From NCBI RefSeq assembly GCF_000429225.1, contig NZ_AUBL01000028.1:1-56743 (forward strand): 56,743 nucleotides of DNA, in the 5' to 3' direction. Position numbers and translations under genes: made by a program. The notes beneath the pieces were generated by a model. The model did no database searches and was not told the DNA's origin. It was given only the letters and a program-made list of their open reading frames with translations. Below, piece after piece: positions 1 through 7,318 of this stretch. Position 1 is the first letter of the stretch, and the number at the start of each line of letters is the position of its first letter. The stretch is from Actinomyces dentalis DSM 19115. GTDB lineage: Bacteria; Actinomycetota; Actinomycetes; Actinomycetales; Actinomycetaceae.

Positions 1-366
1 CGGCTCCCCGTCCGGGTCGAAGACCGGCTCGCCCATCCAGTCCGACTCCTGATGCAGCACCCCCTCGGGCATCTCCATCCACAGCCGGGAGCGGAACCAC
101 GCCCCCCGGCCCGGCAGCGCCTGCCACTCCCGCAGCGACTCGGCCGAGGGACAGGCCTCATCGACCTCCACCGACCTGCGCCGCCCGCCCTCCTCGACCA
201 GCCACGGCCTGATGAACTGGCACAGGCCCACCCCGGCGCACTCCACCTCCACCCGCCGCGCACCCGTCCCCTCCAGCAACTCGCGCAACTGAACCTGCGT
301 GCTGTTGAACTCGCCCCGGGCTATGCGCTCGCGCTCACCCGGCGAATAGAAATCATGAAGAGCCAC
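1..366 (-). CDS. YezG/DUF600-like immunity protein, 3' end outside window
   Basis: This reading frame runs off the left edge, so only the first 122 codons are visible. It starts at GTG 366, with a strong GGAGGAGG Shine-Dalgarno six bases upstream. The protein contains the signature shared by every paralogue in this window: ALPGRGAWF, then a hydrophobic strand, then PEGVLHQESDWMGEP. The layout (RG-W, strand, D-W/Y-EP) resembles YezG/DUF600 immunity proteins, which bind and neutralise polymorphic toxins in the cytoplasm. Family assignment is by eye. The toxin partner is not visible. The upstream region shares the block ctttctcaccag (409-420) with the next paralogue (1766-1777). Confidence 0.6.
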   Translation of the reverse strand, partial: MALHDFYSPGERERIARGEFNSTQVQLRELLEGTGARRVEVECAGVGLCQFIRPWLVEEGGRRRSVEVDEACPSAESLREWQALPGRGAWFRSRLWMEMPEGVLHQESDWMGEPVFDPDGEP

Positions 367-401
367 GAAACCTCCTCCTTACTCTTGTCAATAATCTGCT
401 T

Positions 402-580
402 ATTGAGTCTTTCTCACCAGAACTGGCGATCCAGAGTCGGGGATCGGAGCTGTGCTGCGGGAGGGATTGGTTGAGGGGCTCACGCGGGGGGTCGCAATAC
501 CCTGCGTCGCCCCGGGCCTTCCCGCGTCATCACGCCGATCCCAGCCAGTCAGCGGATCTTTCTGGTGAGGAAGGCTCAAT
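402..580. repeat. Imperfect 21-bp inverted repeat bounding 179 bp
   Basis: Positions 402-422 (attgagtctttctcaccaga, plus one a) pair with 560-580 at 19 of 21 bases. The pair brackets the gene-free stretch between the first two immunity-like genes. The interval has no convincing ORF. It could be a miniature element remnant or an ancient inverted duplication of the upstream region of the first gene. Confidence 0.5.
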
Positions 581-662
581 GGAATCGGCTCCGGCACGAC
601 GCCTCTCCCTTCACTTCCGAAAAGTCAGTCCTCTGCCACCGCCATCGGCTCTGCCCGTGATC

Positions 663-1706
663 TCATGAGCGCCTCGAGGAGGGAACAGGAGGGGAATAAG
701 TCGGACCCGGCTTGTCAATTCCAGATCGGGTTCTCAGCCAGTGGGGGGTGAGTCCGGGTTCGCGGGGGTGCATCTCCAGCTCCTCCGCGCACCGGTCGGC
801 GTCGGGCTCCCCGTCGCCGAGGTCGGGTTCGCCCATCCAGTCCGACTCCTGGTGCAGCACGCCCCTGCCGGCGTCGATCTCGGCGTCCATCCACAGGTGT
901 GAACTGAGCCAGGCCCCGTGGCGGGGCAGGGCCTGGGCGTGGCGCAGCCGCTCGACGACCTCCGCCACTCCCCCGTCGGCCCTCACCGGCCTGCTCTCGC
1001 CTCCGACGGTCAGCCGGTAGTCGATGCGCTGGGAGGAGCCCAGGGCCTCGATGCGGATGTCGACGCGCTCGGAGCCGCTGTCCGCCAGCCAGGCCAGCAC
1101 CCGCTGCCGGGCCAGGTCGAACTCCTGCCCGCCCTTCATCCGGGGGAGCCTCCCCGTGCGCACCGCCTCCCGCTCGGCCTGCGAGCCGCGAGGGCCGTGA
1201 GTCAGCACGTAGAAATCCTCCTCCAGCTCGGCGATGCGCCGATTGAACGCCGGAGCGCGCTCGACCTCCCACCGCGCCACCCTCTCGCGCAGCCAACCGG
1301 GAATATTCCCCTCATCGCGGGGGTAACGACTCAACTCGATCTTGTAATGGTACAGATCCGGCTCCTGTCCCGGGTCGAAGACCGGCTCGCCCATCCAGTC
1401 CGACTCCTGATGCAGCACCCCCTCGGGCAACTCCATCCACAAGTGCGACCAGAACCACGCACCCCGACCCGGCAGCGCCTGCACCTTCCGAAGAGTCTCG
1501 ACGAAGTTGCGAACTTCTTGATCCGGTTCGTCTACCAGCTTCTTCTCGCCGCCCTCGGTCAACCAGAACCTGATGCGCCCCAGCAGACCGACCCCGTCGT
1601 AGTGGACATCGACCCGCTCCGCCTCTATCTCCTCCAACCACGCCTGCATCTCGTTCTGAGTATCGTTGAACTCATCGCGGGCCAAACGCTCGCGTTCGCT
1701 GAGCAT
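663..1706 (-). CDS. Two-domain YezG/DUF600-like immunity protein
   Basis: The 347-residue protein starts at ATG 1706 behind GAGGAGG. It carries two copies of the same domain. Domain 1 is roughly residues 1-150, with QALPGRGAWFWSHLWM, GVLHQESDWMGEP and RYPRDEGNIPGWL. Domain 2 is roughly 190-330, with QALPRHGAWLSSHLWM, GVLHQESDWMGEP and HPREPGLTPHWL. No signal peptide or membrane segment is present, so it should be cytoplasmic. By family analogy with DUF600/YezG it would neutralise a secreted polymorphic toxin; this is inference. A close two-domain paralogue sits at 55186-56181. The last ~20 residues differ from that paralogue. The 1707-1992 gap upstream shows no gene. Confidence 0.7.
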   Translation of the reverse strand: MLSERERLARDEFNDTQNEMQAWLEEIEAERVDVHYDGVGLLGRIRFWLTEGGEKKLVDEPDQEVRNFVETLRKVQALPGRGAWFWSHLWMELPEGVLHQESDWMGEPVFDPGQEPDLYHYKIELSRYPRDEGNIPGWLRERVARWEVERAPAFNRRIAELEEDFYVLTHGPRGSQAEREAVRTGRLPRMKGGQEFDLARQRVLAWLADSGSERVDIRIEALGSSQRIDYRLTVGGESRPVRADGGVAEVVERLRHAQALPRHGAWLSSHLWMDAEIDAGRGVLHQESDWMGEPDLGDGEPDADRCAEELEMHPREPGLTPHWLRTRSGIDKPGPTYSPPVPSSRRS

Positions 1707-1992
1707 GACTCCTCCTCACTGTCCTCAGCCACAGTCATGAATGATTTTATCAAGGATCAGTGTCCCTTTCTCACCAGGAGCCGCGGTCAGACCGCCAAGA
1801 TCAGCGCGGTAACGGGGATGGTGGGTGCGAGAACGGGGGCGGCGAGCGCAGGAACCGCACCGCCCTCGTGCCAGCCCTTCTGCGTCACCCGCCGATCCCG
1901 ACCTTCAAGTCGCTGTTTGTCGCTGTTTCTGATGAGATAAGACTCAGTGGCCGGAGTCCACCGGCTCTACGCAGCCCACGGGCACCTCATGA

Positions 1993-2547
1993 CTAGAGGC
2001 AGTCCTCTCGCTCGAGCCGGGACTCCTCTCTCAGCTCCACAATGCGTCTGGCCACTACCGAGCCGCGCTCCAGGCGCCACCGTTCCACCTTGTCCCGCAG
2101 CCAGTCCGGAATGAAGTCCTGATCGCGCGGGTAGCGGTCCAGCTCCGTCTTGTACTCTCCCAGGTCCGGGCCGCCGCCGCGAATATCCAGGCCATCAGGG
2201 CCGACGTAGAAACCACCGGTTCCCATGTCCGGCTCGCACATCCAGTCCGACTCCTGATGCAGCACACCCTCCGGCATCTCCATCCACAGATGAGAATAGA
2301 ACCATGCTCCACGACCTGGCAACGCCTGCATTCCACGAAGTTTGTTAATTGCAGAGCTGGCATTTCTGTCAATGTGAACCGACTTCCTCTCCCCGTCAGT
2401 TGTCAGCCAGCACCGGGTATCTCCCACATCTCCAAGGCCGTTAAGATAGACGTCAACCCTGGTAATGCACTCCTCTTCCAGCCATGCCCTCACGAGAGTC
2501 TCGGCTTTTTCAAAAGCCTCCACCGCTGATTTCCGGTAGCGATCCAC
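1993..2547 (-). CDS. Single-domain YezG/DUF600-like immunity protein
   Basis: This is a single-domain paralogue of about 184 residues. Two GTG starts are possible, 2553 and 2547. I choose 2547 because AGGAGG then lies seven bases away, whereas 2553 leaves almost no spacing. Motifs are QALPGRGAWFYSHLWM, GVLHQESDWMCEP and RYPRDQDFIPDWL. An insertion rich in Gly and Asp (FYVGPDGLDIRGGGPD) lies between the last two. The stop of the small ORF at 2563-2838 is 15 bases upstream, so the two are probably cotranscribed and may be translationally coupled. Its closest relative in the window is the truncated gene at 56274-56657. Confidence 0.65.
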   Translation of the reverse strand: MDRYRKSAVEAFEKAETLVRAWLEEECITRVDVYLNGLGDVGDTRCWLTTDGERKSVHIDRNASSAINKLRGMQALPGRGAWFYSHLWMEMPEGVLHQESDWMCEPDMGTGGFYVGPDGLDIRGGGPDLGEYKTELDRYPRDQDFIPDWLRDKVERWRLERGSVVARRIVELREESRLEREDCL

Positions 2548-2562
2548 AAACACTCCTCCTAA

Positions 2563-2838
2563 TTATTTCACGTCCGACGCATTCACAAACCTGCGGTCAC
2601 GCGAAGACCCTTGCGAATAGTTCCATTTGGCCGTGAACTCATTCGGCGTCATTTGTGCGTCGCCGGGAGAGGTCGAGCCGATCTGAGTCCCTGGGCGATC
2701 TGTCGTAATTGCAATACTATTGCAACCATGTTCTCCATGATTCACGGTAATTCGCCGCTTCAGCCTCCCGATCGCAGCAGCGATTGCAGGCATTCTAATC
2801 TGGGGGCGGGCCGGTGCCGGACGCCAGGTGTCCGCCAT
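2563..2838 (-). CDS. Small hypothetical protein upstream of immunity-like gene
   Basis: The 91-residue ORF starts at ATG 2838 with GGGGGAG seven bases upstream. It lies about 105 bases downstream of a good sigma-70-type promoter (2950-2979). It ends immediately before the ribosome binding site of the immunity-like gene at 2547, so an operon is likely. The protein is basic, has no membrane segment, and ends in a hydrophilic tail (FTAKWNYSQGSSRDRRFVN). I do not recognise it. Codon use is less GC-biased than in the core genes, consistent with accessory DNA. It might be a toxin remnant, a second immunity factor, or spurious. Confidence 0.4.
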   Translation of the reverse strand: MADTWRPAPARPQIRMPAIAAAIGRLKRRITVNHGEHGCNSIAITTDRPGTQIGSTSPGDAQMTPNEFTAKWNYSQGSSRDRRFVNASDVK

Positions 2839-2949
2839 TTCGATTCTCCCCCGATCCCATCGGAATAACATTGGTTTCTTCTGGAACGCCCCGAACTGCG
2901 CCCCCGCCGGACGTCCGCCATCGCACATCAATTCGAGGCACAGTGACTT

Positions 2950-2979
2950 AGGATACCCTGTTCCCGCCTTGATCGTCAA
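2950..2979 (-). promoter_or_regulatory. Sigma-70-type promoter for the left immunity cluster
   Basis: On the minus strand TTGACG (2979-2974) and TATCCT (2955-2950) are separated by 18 bases. This is one of the best -35/-10 pairs in the window. The predicted start is near 2943 and leads into the small ORF at 2838 and the immunity-like gene at 2547. Confidence 0.55.
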
Positions 2980-3057
2980 GGACCTCACCCAACTTTGTAT
3001 CATGTCTAAAACATCGGGCGTGTCGTGGTCGTTGTTTTTCTATAGAAACTCCGGTCC

Positions 3058-3090
3058 GCTGAGAGAGGCTGAGAGAGGCTGAGAGAGGCG
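3058..3090 (+). repeat. Three tandem copies of a 10-bp unit
   Basis: The unit gagagaggct occurs three times in a row (3061-3090; the last copy ends in g), preceded by a partial unit. It lies in the gene-free stretch 2839-3306 between the immunity cluster and the 3' end of rpe. Apart from the promoter at 2950-2979 I see nothing else convincing in that stretch. Confidence 0.7.
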
Positions 3091-3306
3091 GAGTCAAGCC
3101 AGAGGGTCGACGAGGACGGTAGAATGCCTGAGACCGCTGCGCGTCATGCCCTGACCACGATCCTGCGCCCGGCGGAGTGCCGCAGTCTGGCGGCGATGCG
3201 CGAGCACGTCGCGGACCTCGGCCCCGGACGATCTGGGGCCCTGGGGCCGGGTCCGCGGAACTTGCCGACCTCGGAGTCGACGGCCCGGTTAACGCGAGCG
3301 CGCCCG

Positions 3307-3975
3307 TCAGCGGGTGTGTGCGGCGGCGAGGTCGCGCAGTCGGGCGATGGCGGCCGGGGCGTCGTCGGCGCCGTAGACGGCGCTGCCGGCCACGAAGACC
3401 CCGGCCCCGGCCTCGGCGGCGCGCTCGATGGTGCGGGCGGTGACTCCGCCGTCGATCTGGATGCGCAGCTCCAGGCCCTCTTCGCCCACCAGTCGGCGGG
3501 CCCGTTCGATCTTGGGCAGCATCGCCTCGATGAAGGACTGGCCGCCGAATCCGGGTTCGACGGTCATGAGCAGCAGGAGGTCGATGCGGCCGAGCAGGTG
3601 CTCGACGGCGGACAGGGGCGTGGTGGGGCGCAGGGCGATGCCGGCGCCGGCGCCCAGGCGGTGCAGCTCGGCGGCCAGGCGGAAGGGGGCGGCCGTGGCC
3701 TCGATGTGGGTGGTGACGATCGCCGCCCCGGCTTCGGCGTAGGCGGGGGCCCAGCGGTCGGCGTCCTCGATCATGAGGTGGGCGTCGACGGGCAGGGCGG
3801 TGTGGGCCAGGACGGTCTCCACGAGGGAGGGTCCGCCGAACTGGTTGGGGACGAAGTGGTTGTCCATGATGTCCACGTGCAGGCCGTCGGCGTCGGCGAC
3901 GCGGTCGAGCTCGTCGGCCAGGTGGGCCTGGTCGGCGTTGAGGATCGAGGGGTGGATGGCGGGGGCGGGCGTCAT
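3307..3975 (-). CDS. rpe: Ribulose-phosphate 3-epimerase
   Basis: This cytoplasmic enzyme interconverts D-ribulose 5-phosphate and D-xylulose 5-phosphate in the pentose phosphate pathway. The 222-residue length is normal for the TIM-barrel family. Visible family motifs are HPSIL near the N-terminus, HVDIMDNHFVPN (metal-binding and catalytic region, with DN where many members have DG), MTVEPGFGGQSF and IQIDGGV near the phosphate-binding end. ATG 3975 is chosen because the protein begins exactly at the family N-terminus, with GGAGGAGC just upstream. It is the last gene of the fmt-rsmB-rpe run, 65 bases after rsmB. Confidence 0.93.
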   Translation of the reverse strand: MTPAPAIHPSILNADQAHLADELDRVADADGLHVDIMDNHFVPNQFGGPSLVETVLAHTALPVDAHLMIEDADRWAPAYAEAGAAIVTTHIEATAAPFRLAAELHRLGAGAGIALRPTTPLSAVEHLLGRIDLLLLMTVEPGFGGQSFIEAMLPKIERARRLVGEEGLELRIQIDGGVTARTIERAAEAGAGVFVAGSAVYGADDAPAAIARLRDLAAAHTR

Positions 3976-4040
3976 GGGCTCCTCCTCGGGCCGGGTCCTC
4001 CGGCCGGTTCGCGGGTCGGGTTCGCGGCGGGTCGGTCGGT

Positions 4041-5609
4041 TCAGAGCGTACGCCGCAGCAGGGCGCAGAACATGGCGTCGGTGCCGTCGGCGTGGGGCCA
4101 CATCTGGAGCATGGGGCGCTCGGCGCCGGCGGGCGGGCGGGGGGCGATGCGGGTGGCGGCGTCGCCGGCGTGGAGGATCTGGGCGCCGCCCCCGTTCTTG
4201 TCCCAGTGCCTGAGGACGTCGCGCACGACGAGTTCGGTCTCCAGCACGTGCGGGGAGCAGGTGACGTAGGCGACCAGGCCGCCGCGCCGCACCGCCCCCA
4301 GGGCGCTGGTGAGCAGTTCGCGCTGGAGGGCTGCCAGTTCGGTGACGTCCTTGGGGGTGCGCCGCCAGCGGGCCTCGGGTCGGCGGCGCAGCGAGCCCAG
4401 TCCGGAGCAGGGGGCGTCGACGAGGATCCGGTCGAAGCCGCCGGGCTCGTCGGTCCCGTAGGCGCGCCCGTCCCCGCAGCGGACTTCGACGACGCCGGGG
4501 TTCAGGGCGCTCACGGCGGCGCGCACGAGGTCGGCGCGGTGGGGGGCGATCTCGTTGGCGACCAGGCGGGCCCCGCGCTGGGCGGCGCGCGCGCCCAGGA
4601 GGGCGGCCTTGCCGCCGGGGCCGGCGCACAGGTCCAGCCAGTGCTCGTCGCGGCCCTGGAGCGGGGCCTCGGACAGGATGAGGGCGGTGAGCTGGCTGGC
4701 CTCGTCCTCGACGCCGGCCCGCCCCTCGCGCACGGCGGCGATGCGGCCGGGGTCGCCTCCGGGCAGGACGACGGCGCAGGGGCTGTGCTCGCCCGGACTG
4801 GCCTTCTCGTGGGCGGCGGCGCGGGCGGCGCGGGCGAGCTGCTCGGGGGTGATCAGTCCGGGGCGGGCGCACAGGACGACGCGCGGGTCGGTGTTGTCGG
4901 CGGCGAGCAGGTCGGCCAGTTCGGCCTGGTCGCATCCGTTGGCGGTCAGGGCCTGGCGCATGGCCTTGACGATCCACGGCGGGTGGGAGTGGGTGCGGCT
5001 CAGGGCGGTCGTCTCGTCGGGGGCCTCCCGGCGCAGGAGGGCCAGCCACTCGTCCGTGTCGCGGCGGGCCGTGCGCCGCAGGACGGCGTTGACCAGTTTG
5101 GCCGATCCGCGTCCGGCGGCCCGGGCGGCCAGGTCGACGGTGGCGGACACGGCGCCGTGGGCGGCGACCCGCATGCCCAGGATCTGGTGGGCGCCCAGGC
5201 GCAGCACGTCCAGGACGACGGCGTCGAGCTCGTCCAGGGGGCGGTCGACGCAGTGGGCCAGGACGGCGTCGTACCTGCCGCGCAGGCGCAGGGTGCCGTA
5301 GGTCAGGGCGGTGGCGAAGCCGGCGTCGCGCCGGTTCAGGCGCTCGGCGTCGAGCAGGGGCGGCAGGATGAGGTTGGCGAAGGCACCGTCCCGGTGGACC
5401 CTGGTCAGGGCCTCCAGGGCGATGCGGCGGGCCGGGTCGTCCGCGGGTTCGCGGCGCGGCGCCCCGCCCCGGCGGTCAGAGCGGTCAGAGCGGTCGGGGC
5501 GGCGCTGTCCGGCGCCGGATCCGGCGCGCCGCCGCTGCCCGGCACCGGGGTCGGCTGCGCCCCTCCTGCGGTCGTGGTCGGGGCGGTCGGGGCGGGCGCG
5601 GCCGGTCAC
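4041..5609 (-). CDS. rsmB: 16S rRNA (cytosine-967-C5)-methyltransferase RsmB
   Basis: This enzyme transfers a methyl group from SAM to C967 of 16S rRNA. The start is GTG 5609, which overlaps the fmt stop as GTGA. It yields 522 residues with a disordered, Arg/Asp-rich N-terminus of ~65 residues. A NusB-like RNA-binding domain follows (about 65-210: ARRIALEALTRVHRDGAFAN, KLVNAVLRR). The Rossmann methyltransferase domain then has the SAM loop DLCAGPGGKA, the motif IV cysteine in VDAPCSGLGSLRRRPEARWR, and the motif VI cysteine in YVTCSPH. Both catalytic cysteines are therefore present. It is translationally coupled to fmt. Confidence 0.92.
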   Translation of the reverse strand: MTGRARPDRPDHDRRRGAADPGAGQRRRAGSGAGQRRPDRSDRSDRRGGAPRREPADDPARRIALEALTRVHRDGAFANLILPPLLDAERLNRRDAGFATALTYGTLRLRGRYDAVLAHCVDRPLDELDAVVLDVLRLGAHQILGMRVAAHGAVSATVDLAARAAGRGSAKLVNAVLRRTARRDTDEWLALLRREAPDETTALSRTHSHPPWIVKAMRQALTANGCDQAELADLLAADNTDPRVVLCARPGLITPEQLARAARAAAHEKASPGEHSPCAVVLPGGDPGRIAAVREGRAGVEDEASQLTALILSEAPLQGRDEHWLDLCAGPGGKAALLGARAAQRGARLVANEIAPHRADLVRAAVSALNPGVVEVRCGDGRAYGTDEPGGFDRILVDAPCSGLGSLRRRPEARWRRTPKDVTELAALQRELLTSALGAVRRGGLVAYVTCSPHVLETELVVRDVLRHWDKNGGGAQILHAGDAATRIAPRPPAGAERPMLQMWPHADGTDAMFCALLRRTL

Positions 5610-6562
5610 CGGGCGGGCTCCTGCCGGTCGTCGTCGCCCAGAGCGGCGCCGGGGGCGGGGCGGGCGCCGCGGGCCCAGGCGTCGGCCGCCATCCAGTTCC
5701 TGCCCGCGGGGGCGAGCCGCCCCAGGCGCACGGCGCACGTGCCGGTGCCCACGAGCACCTCGTGCCCGGTGGCGCGCAGGGCGCCGGGGGGCAGGTCGGT
5801 GATGCCGGGGACCGGTTCGACCGGGCCCAGGCGCAGCCGCCCCCCCCGGTAGGAGGTGTGGGCGCCGGGGGCGGGGGTGACGGCGCGGATGCGGGCGTCG
5901 ACGTCCCGGGCCGCCTCGCTCCAGTCCACGAGCCCGTCGCGGGCGCTCAGGGGCGGGGCGAGGCTGACGCCCTCCTCGGGCTGGGGGACGGGGGCGGCGG
6001 TGCCCTGGTCCAGGGACGCCAGGACCCCCATGATGAGCGGGGCGCCGGCGTCGGCCAGGCGGGCGAGCAGGTCGCCGCCGGTGTCGCGCGGCCCGATCGG
6101 CTCGCTCAGGCGGGCGTAGACGGGCCCGGTGTCCAGGCCCTCCTCCAGGCGGAAGACGCAGGCGCCGGTCACGGCGTCGCCGGCCATGACGGCCCGCTGG
6201 ACGGGGGCGGCGCCGCGCCAGGCGGGCAGCAGGGAGAAGTGGAGGTTGATCCAGCCGTGGGCGGGGGCGTCCAGCAGCGCGGGGGGCACGATGCGCCCGT
6301 AGGCGACGACGACGGCGACGTCGGCGCCCAGGGAGCGCACCCACCCCCGGGCGGCGGCGTCCCTGAGGGTGGCGGGGGTGCGCACGTCCAGGCCGGCGGC
6401 GCGGGCCAGGGCGGCCACCGGCGAGGGGCTCAGGGTCCGGCCGCGGCCGCGGCGCGCGTCGGGGCGGGTCAGGACGCCGACGACCTCGTGGTCCGGGGAG
6501 TCGATGAGGGCCCGCAGCGAGGGCAGGGCGGCCTCGGGGGTGCCTGCGAAGAGAACGCGCAT
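5606..6562 (-). CDS. fmt: Methionyl-tRNA formyltransferase
   Basis: This enzyme formylates initiator Met-tRNA using 10-formyltetrahydrofolate. The 318-residue protein begins with the family N-terminus MRVLFAGTPEAALPSL. It shows the catalytic block NLHFSLLPAWRGAAPVQ (Asn and His of the formyl-transfer site) and the catalytic Asp in EEGLDTGPVY. A C-terminal OB-like tRNA-binding domain follows. It begins four bases after the HAD gene and overlaps rsmB by four bases. No peptide deformylase gene is next to it in this window. Confidence 0.94.
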   Translation of the reverse strand: MRVLFAGTPEAALPSLRALIDSPDHEVVGVLTRPDARRGRGRTLSPSPVAALARAAGLDVRTPATLRDAAARGWVRSLGADVAVVVAYGRIVPPALLDAPAHGWINLHFSLLPAWRGAAPVQRAVMAGDAVTGACVFRLEEGLDTGPVYARLSEPIGPRDTGGDLLARLADAGAPLIMGVLASLDQGTAAPVPQPEEGVSLAPPLSARDGLVDWSEAARDVDARIRAVTPAPGAHTSYRGGRLRLGPVEPVPGITDLPPGALRATGHEVLVGTGTCAVRLGRLAPAGRNWMAADAWARGARPAPGAALGDDDRQEPAR

Positions 6563-6566
6563 GGGG

Positions 6567-7217
6567 TCAGTCTACGGGGGCGTCCAGCAGGCCCCGGTCG
6601 GTCAGGTCGGCGCGCAGGCGCCCGGCGCCGCGGAACAGGTGGGTGTCCATGCCCAGGGAGGCGGCGGCCGCGACATTGGCGGGCGCGTCGTCGACGAAGA
6701 GCGCGTCGGCGCCCCGCAGCCCGTGGCGCTCCAGCAGCACCCGGAAGACGGCCGGGTCCGGCTTGGTCAGGCGCTCCTGGCCGGAGACGACGATGCCGCT
6801 GAAGCGCTCGAGCTGGGGCACGCGGGGGCGGCCGAAGGCGGCGAACAGCTCGTGGTTGAAGTTCGTCAGGGCGTACAGGCGGACCCCGGCGTCGAGCAGG
6901 TCGTCCACGACGGCGCCCACGCCGGGGATCGGCCCGGTGAGCGTGTCCGGGAAGTGGCGCCAGTAGTCGGCCAGGAGATCGGCCCAGTCGGGGCGGTCGG
7001 GGTGGGCGCGCCCCAGGGCGGCGAGGATGTCGCCGAAGGGGACCCCGGCGTCGGCCATCTCGTTCCAGCGGGGAAAGCCGCCGCGGGTCACGAACTCCTC
7101 CCACACCCGGGCGGGGCGCCGCCCGGCCAGCGCCCCGTGGGACTCCCAGGCGTACAGGACGTTGCCGTAGTCGAAGACGACGGCGCGCCCGCGCCGCCCC
7201 GTGCCGTTGCCGCTCAT
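6567..7217 (-). CDS. HAD-family hydrolase, YihX-like
   Basis: The 216-residue protein is a haloacid-dehalogenase-superfamily phosphatase, cytoplasmic. Motif I is VVFDYGNVLY. This is the FDxGNV variant typical of the YihX/epoxide-hydrolase-N-terminal subgroup, some of whose members act on sugar phosphates such as glucose 1-phosphate. Motif II is ALTNFNHE, motif III lysine is in ERLTKPDPAVF, and motif IV is LFVDDAPANVAAA. A helical cap lies between motifs I and II (residues ~25-95). ATG 7217 is chosen for the family N-terminus; CACAAT six bases upstream could be a -10 of a leaderless transcript. It lies four bases before fmt. The substrate is not predictable. Confidence 0.8.
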   Translation of the reverse strand: MSGNGTGRRGRAVVFDYGNVLYAWESHGALAGRRPARVWEEFVTRGGFPRWNEMADAGVPFGDILAALGRAHPDRPDWADLLADYWRHFPDTLTGPIPGVGAVVDDLLDAGVRLYALTNFNHELFAAFGRPRVPQLERFSGIVVSGQERLTKPDPAVFRVLLERHGLRGADALFVDDAPANVAAAASLGMDTHLFRGAGRLRADLTDRGLLDAPVD

Positions 7218-7318
7218 GGGGGCATTGTGGCACGCGTCGGGCGGGCGCCGCCCGGCCGCGGCGGGGCGGGTGGGGAGGACGGGCGCGGCGCCGCCCTCCG
7301 CCCGCCGCGGGCCCGGCC

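Noticed and set aside
3124-3320. Plus-strand ORF start MPETAARHALTTILRPAECR with a GAGG site
   Set aside because: It runs directly into sequence antisense to rpe, has no recognisable domain, and coding bias ends at ~3300. It could be a gene remnant, but I cannot support it.
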